NCBI GenBank assembly: GCA_029573975.1
Contig: JAKQBU010000033.1
Span: 1-6,365, forward strand
From: Planctomycetota bacterium
Lineage (GTDB): Bacteria; Planctomycetota; Phycisphaerae; Sedimentisphaerales; SM23-30
Length of the DNA stretch: 6,365 bases
Reading direction: 5' to 3'
Position numbers and translations under genes: made by a program. Below the pieces are notes generated by a model. It had not been told where the DNA came from. It made no database searches and was given only the letters and a program-made list of their open reading frames with translations. Shown in pieces: positions 6,185-6,365 of this stretch; positions within the stretch are counted from its first letter, which is position 1, and each line of letters begins with the position of its first letter.

Positions 6185-6298
6185 AAACCTGGTTTCGGAC
6201 ACTACCTCACCCCTAAAAACCAACCTGTAATCAATATATAGGTTTGTAAAATAATCACTTACATAAAGTGTCATGATAATTCCCACGCCGGAGTTTTA
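6185..6298. other. AT-rich intergenic DNA without recognisable gene
   Basis: Only weak inverted repeats are visible: AACCT/AGGTT (6222-6246) and CACTT/AAGTG (6256-6270). No promoter pair or ribosome site stands out. Confidence 0.4.
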
Positions 6299-6364
6299 TT
6301 ATCTGGACCGCTCAAATATCTTCAAAACATGCATGTCCCCTGATTCAACCTTTAACATCTTACC
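6299..6364 (-). CDS. Possible 3' end of a leftward gene entering from the right edge
   Basis: One minus-strand frame is open from the right edge to a TAA at 6301-6299, giving 21 residues that end in GDMHVLKIFERSR. The other two minus frames stop at once. The length is far too short to prove coding, but the peptide is of ordinary composition and the DNA is less AT-rich than its surroundings. If real, this would be the C-terminus of a gene upstream of the phased tract array. Confidence 0.25.
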   Translation of the reverse strand, partial: GKMLKVESGDMHVLKIFERSR

Positions 6365-6365
6365 T

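Noticed and set aside
6188..6210. Transposon end (GGTTTCGGACACTACC)
   Set aside because: It recalls the ends of some insertion sequences, but no matching inverted partner or transposase is found in the window.

Overview
The window reads as bacterial chromosomal DNA with low coding density. It holds two leftward (minus-strand) genes, separated and flanked by long repeat-rich intergenic DNA. The likeliest source is an environmental bacterium of the Planctomycetota-Verrucomicrobiota-Lentisphaerota-Kiritimatiellota type. This is an inference from three things: a large secreted six-hairpin glycosidase-like protein, sigma70-type promoters, and dispersed degenerate repeats (CACGAA, CGCGAAT and CCGCNGAT types) that I associate with such genomes. 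No marker gene settles the taxonomy.

Layout. Positions 1-2378 (minus) are one uninterrupted frame of 792 codons that runs off the left edge. I translated it codon by codon. It encodes a GC-rich, exported protein with a signal peptide, a beta-rich middle and an alpha-helical six-hairpin glycosidase-like C-terminal half. A textbook promoter (TTGACA, 17 bp, TAGAAT) lies 60-100 bp upstream. Positions 2379-3723 hold no gene but a dense mosaic of palindromic repeats: five REP-like hairpins in one orientation, two of them in a duplicated composite module, plus several other repeat families. Positions 3724-5520 (minus) encode a 598-residue DUF262/HNH protein of the GmrSD/SspE/BrxU group (COG1479), probably a stand-alone anti-phage nuclease. 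It has a TTG start, an AAGGAG ribosome site and its own TTGACA / TATATT promoter. Positions 5609-6365 are non-coding apart from a possible ORF tail at the right edge. They contain short-period repeats and, at about 6048-6184, a striking run of T-tracts (A-tracts on the minus strand) spaced 10-12 bp apart, which predicts curved DNA.

The two genes have separate promoters, are 1.3 kb apart and differ strongly in base composition, so they look functionally unrelated: a housekeeping or accessory carbohydrate-active secreted protein and a probably acquired defence gene. The least explained content is the non-coding DNA: the composite hairpin modules and the helically phased tract array.
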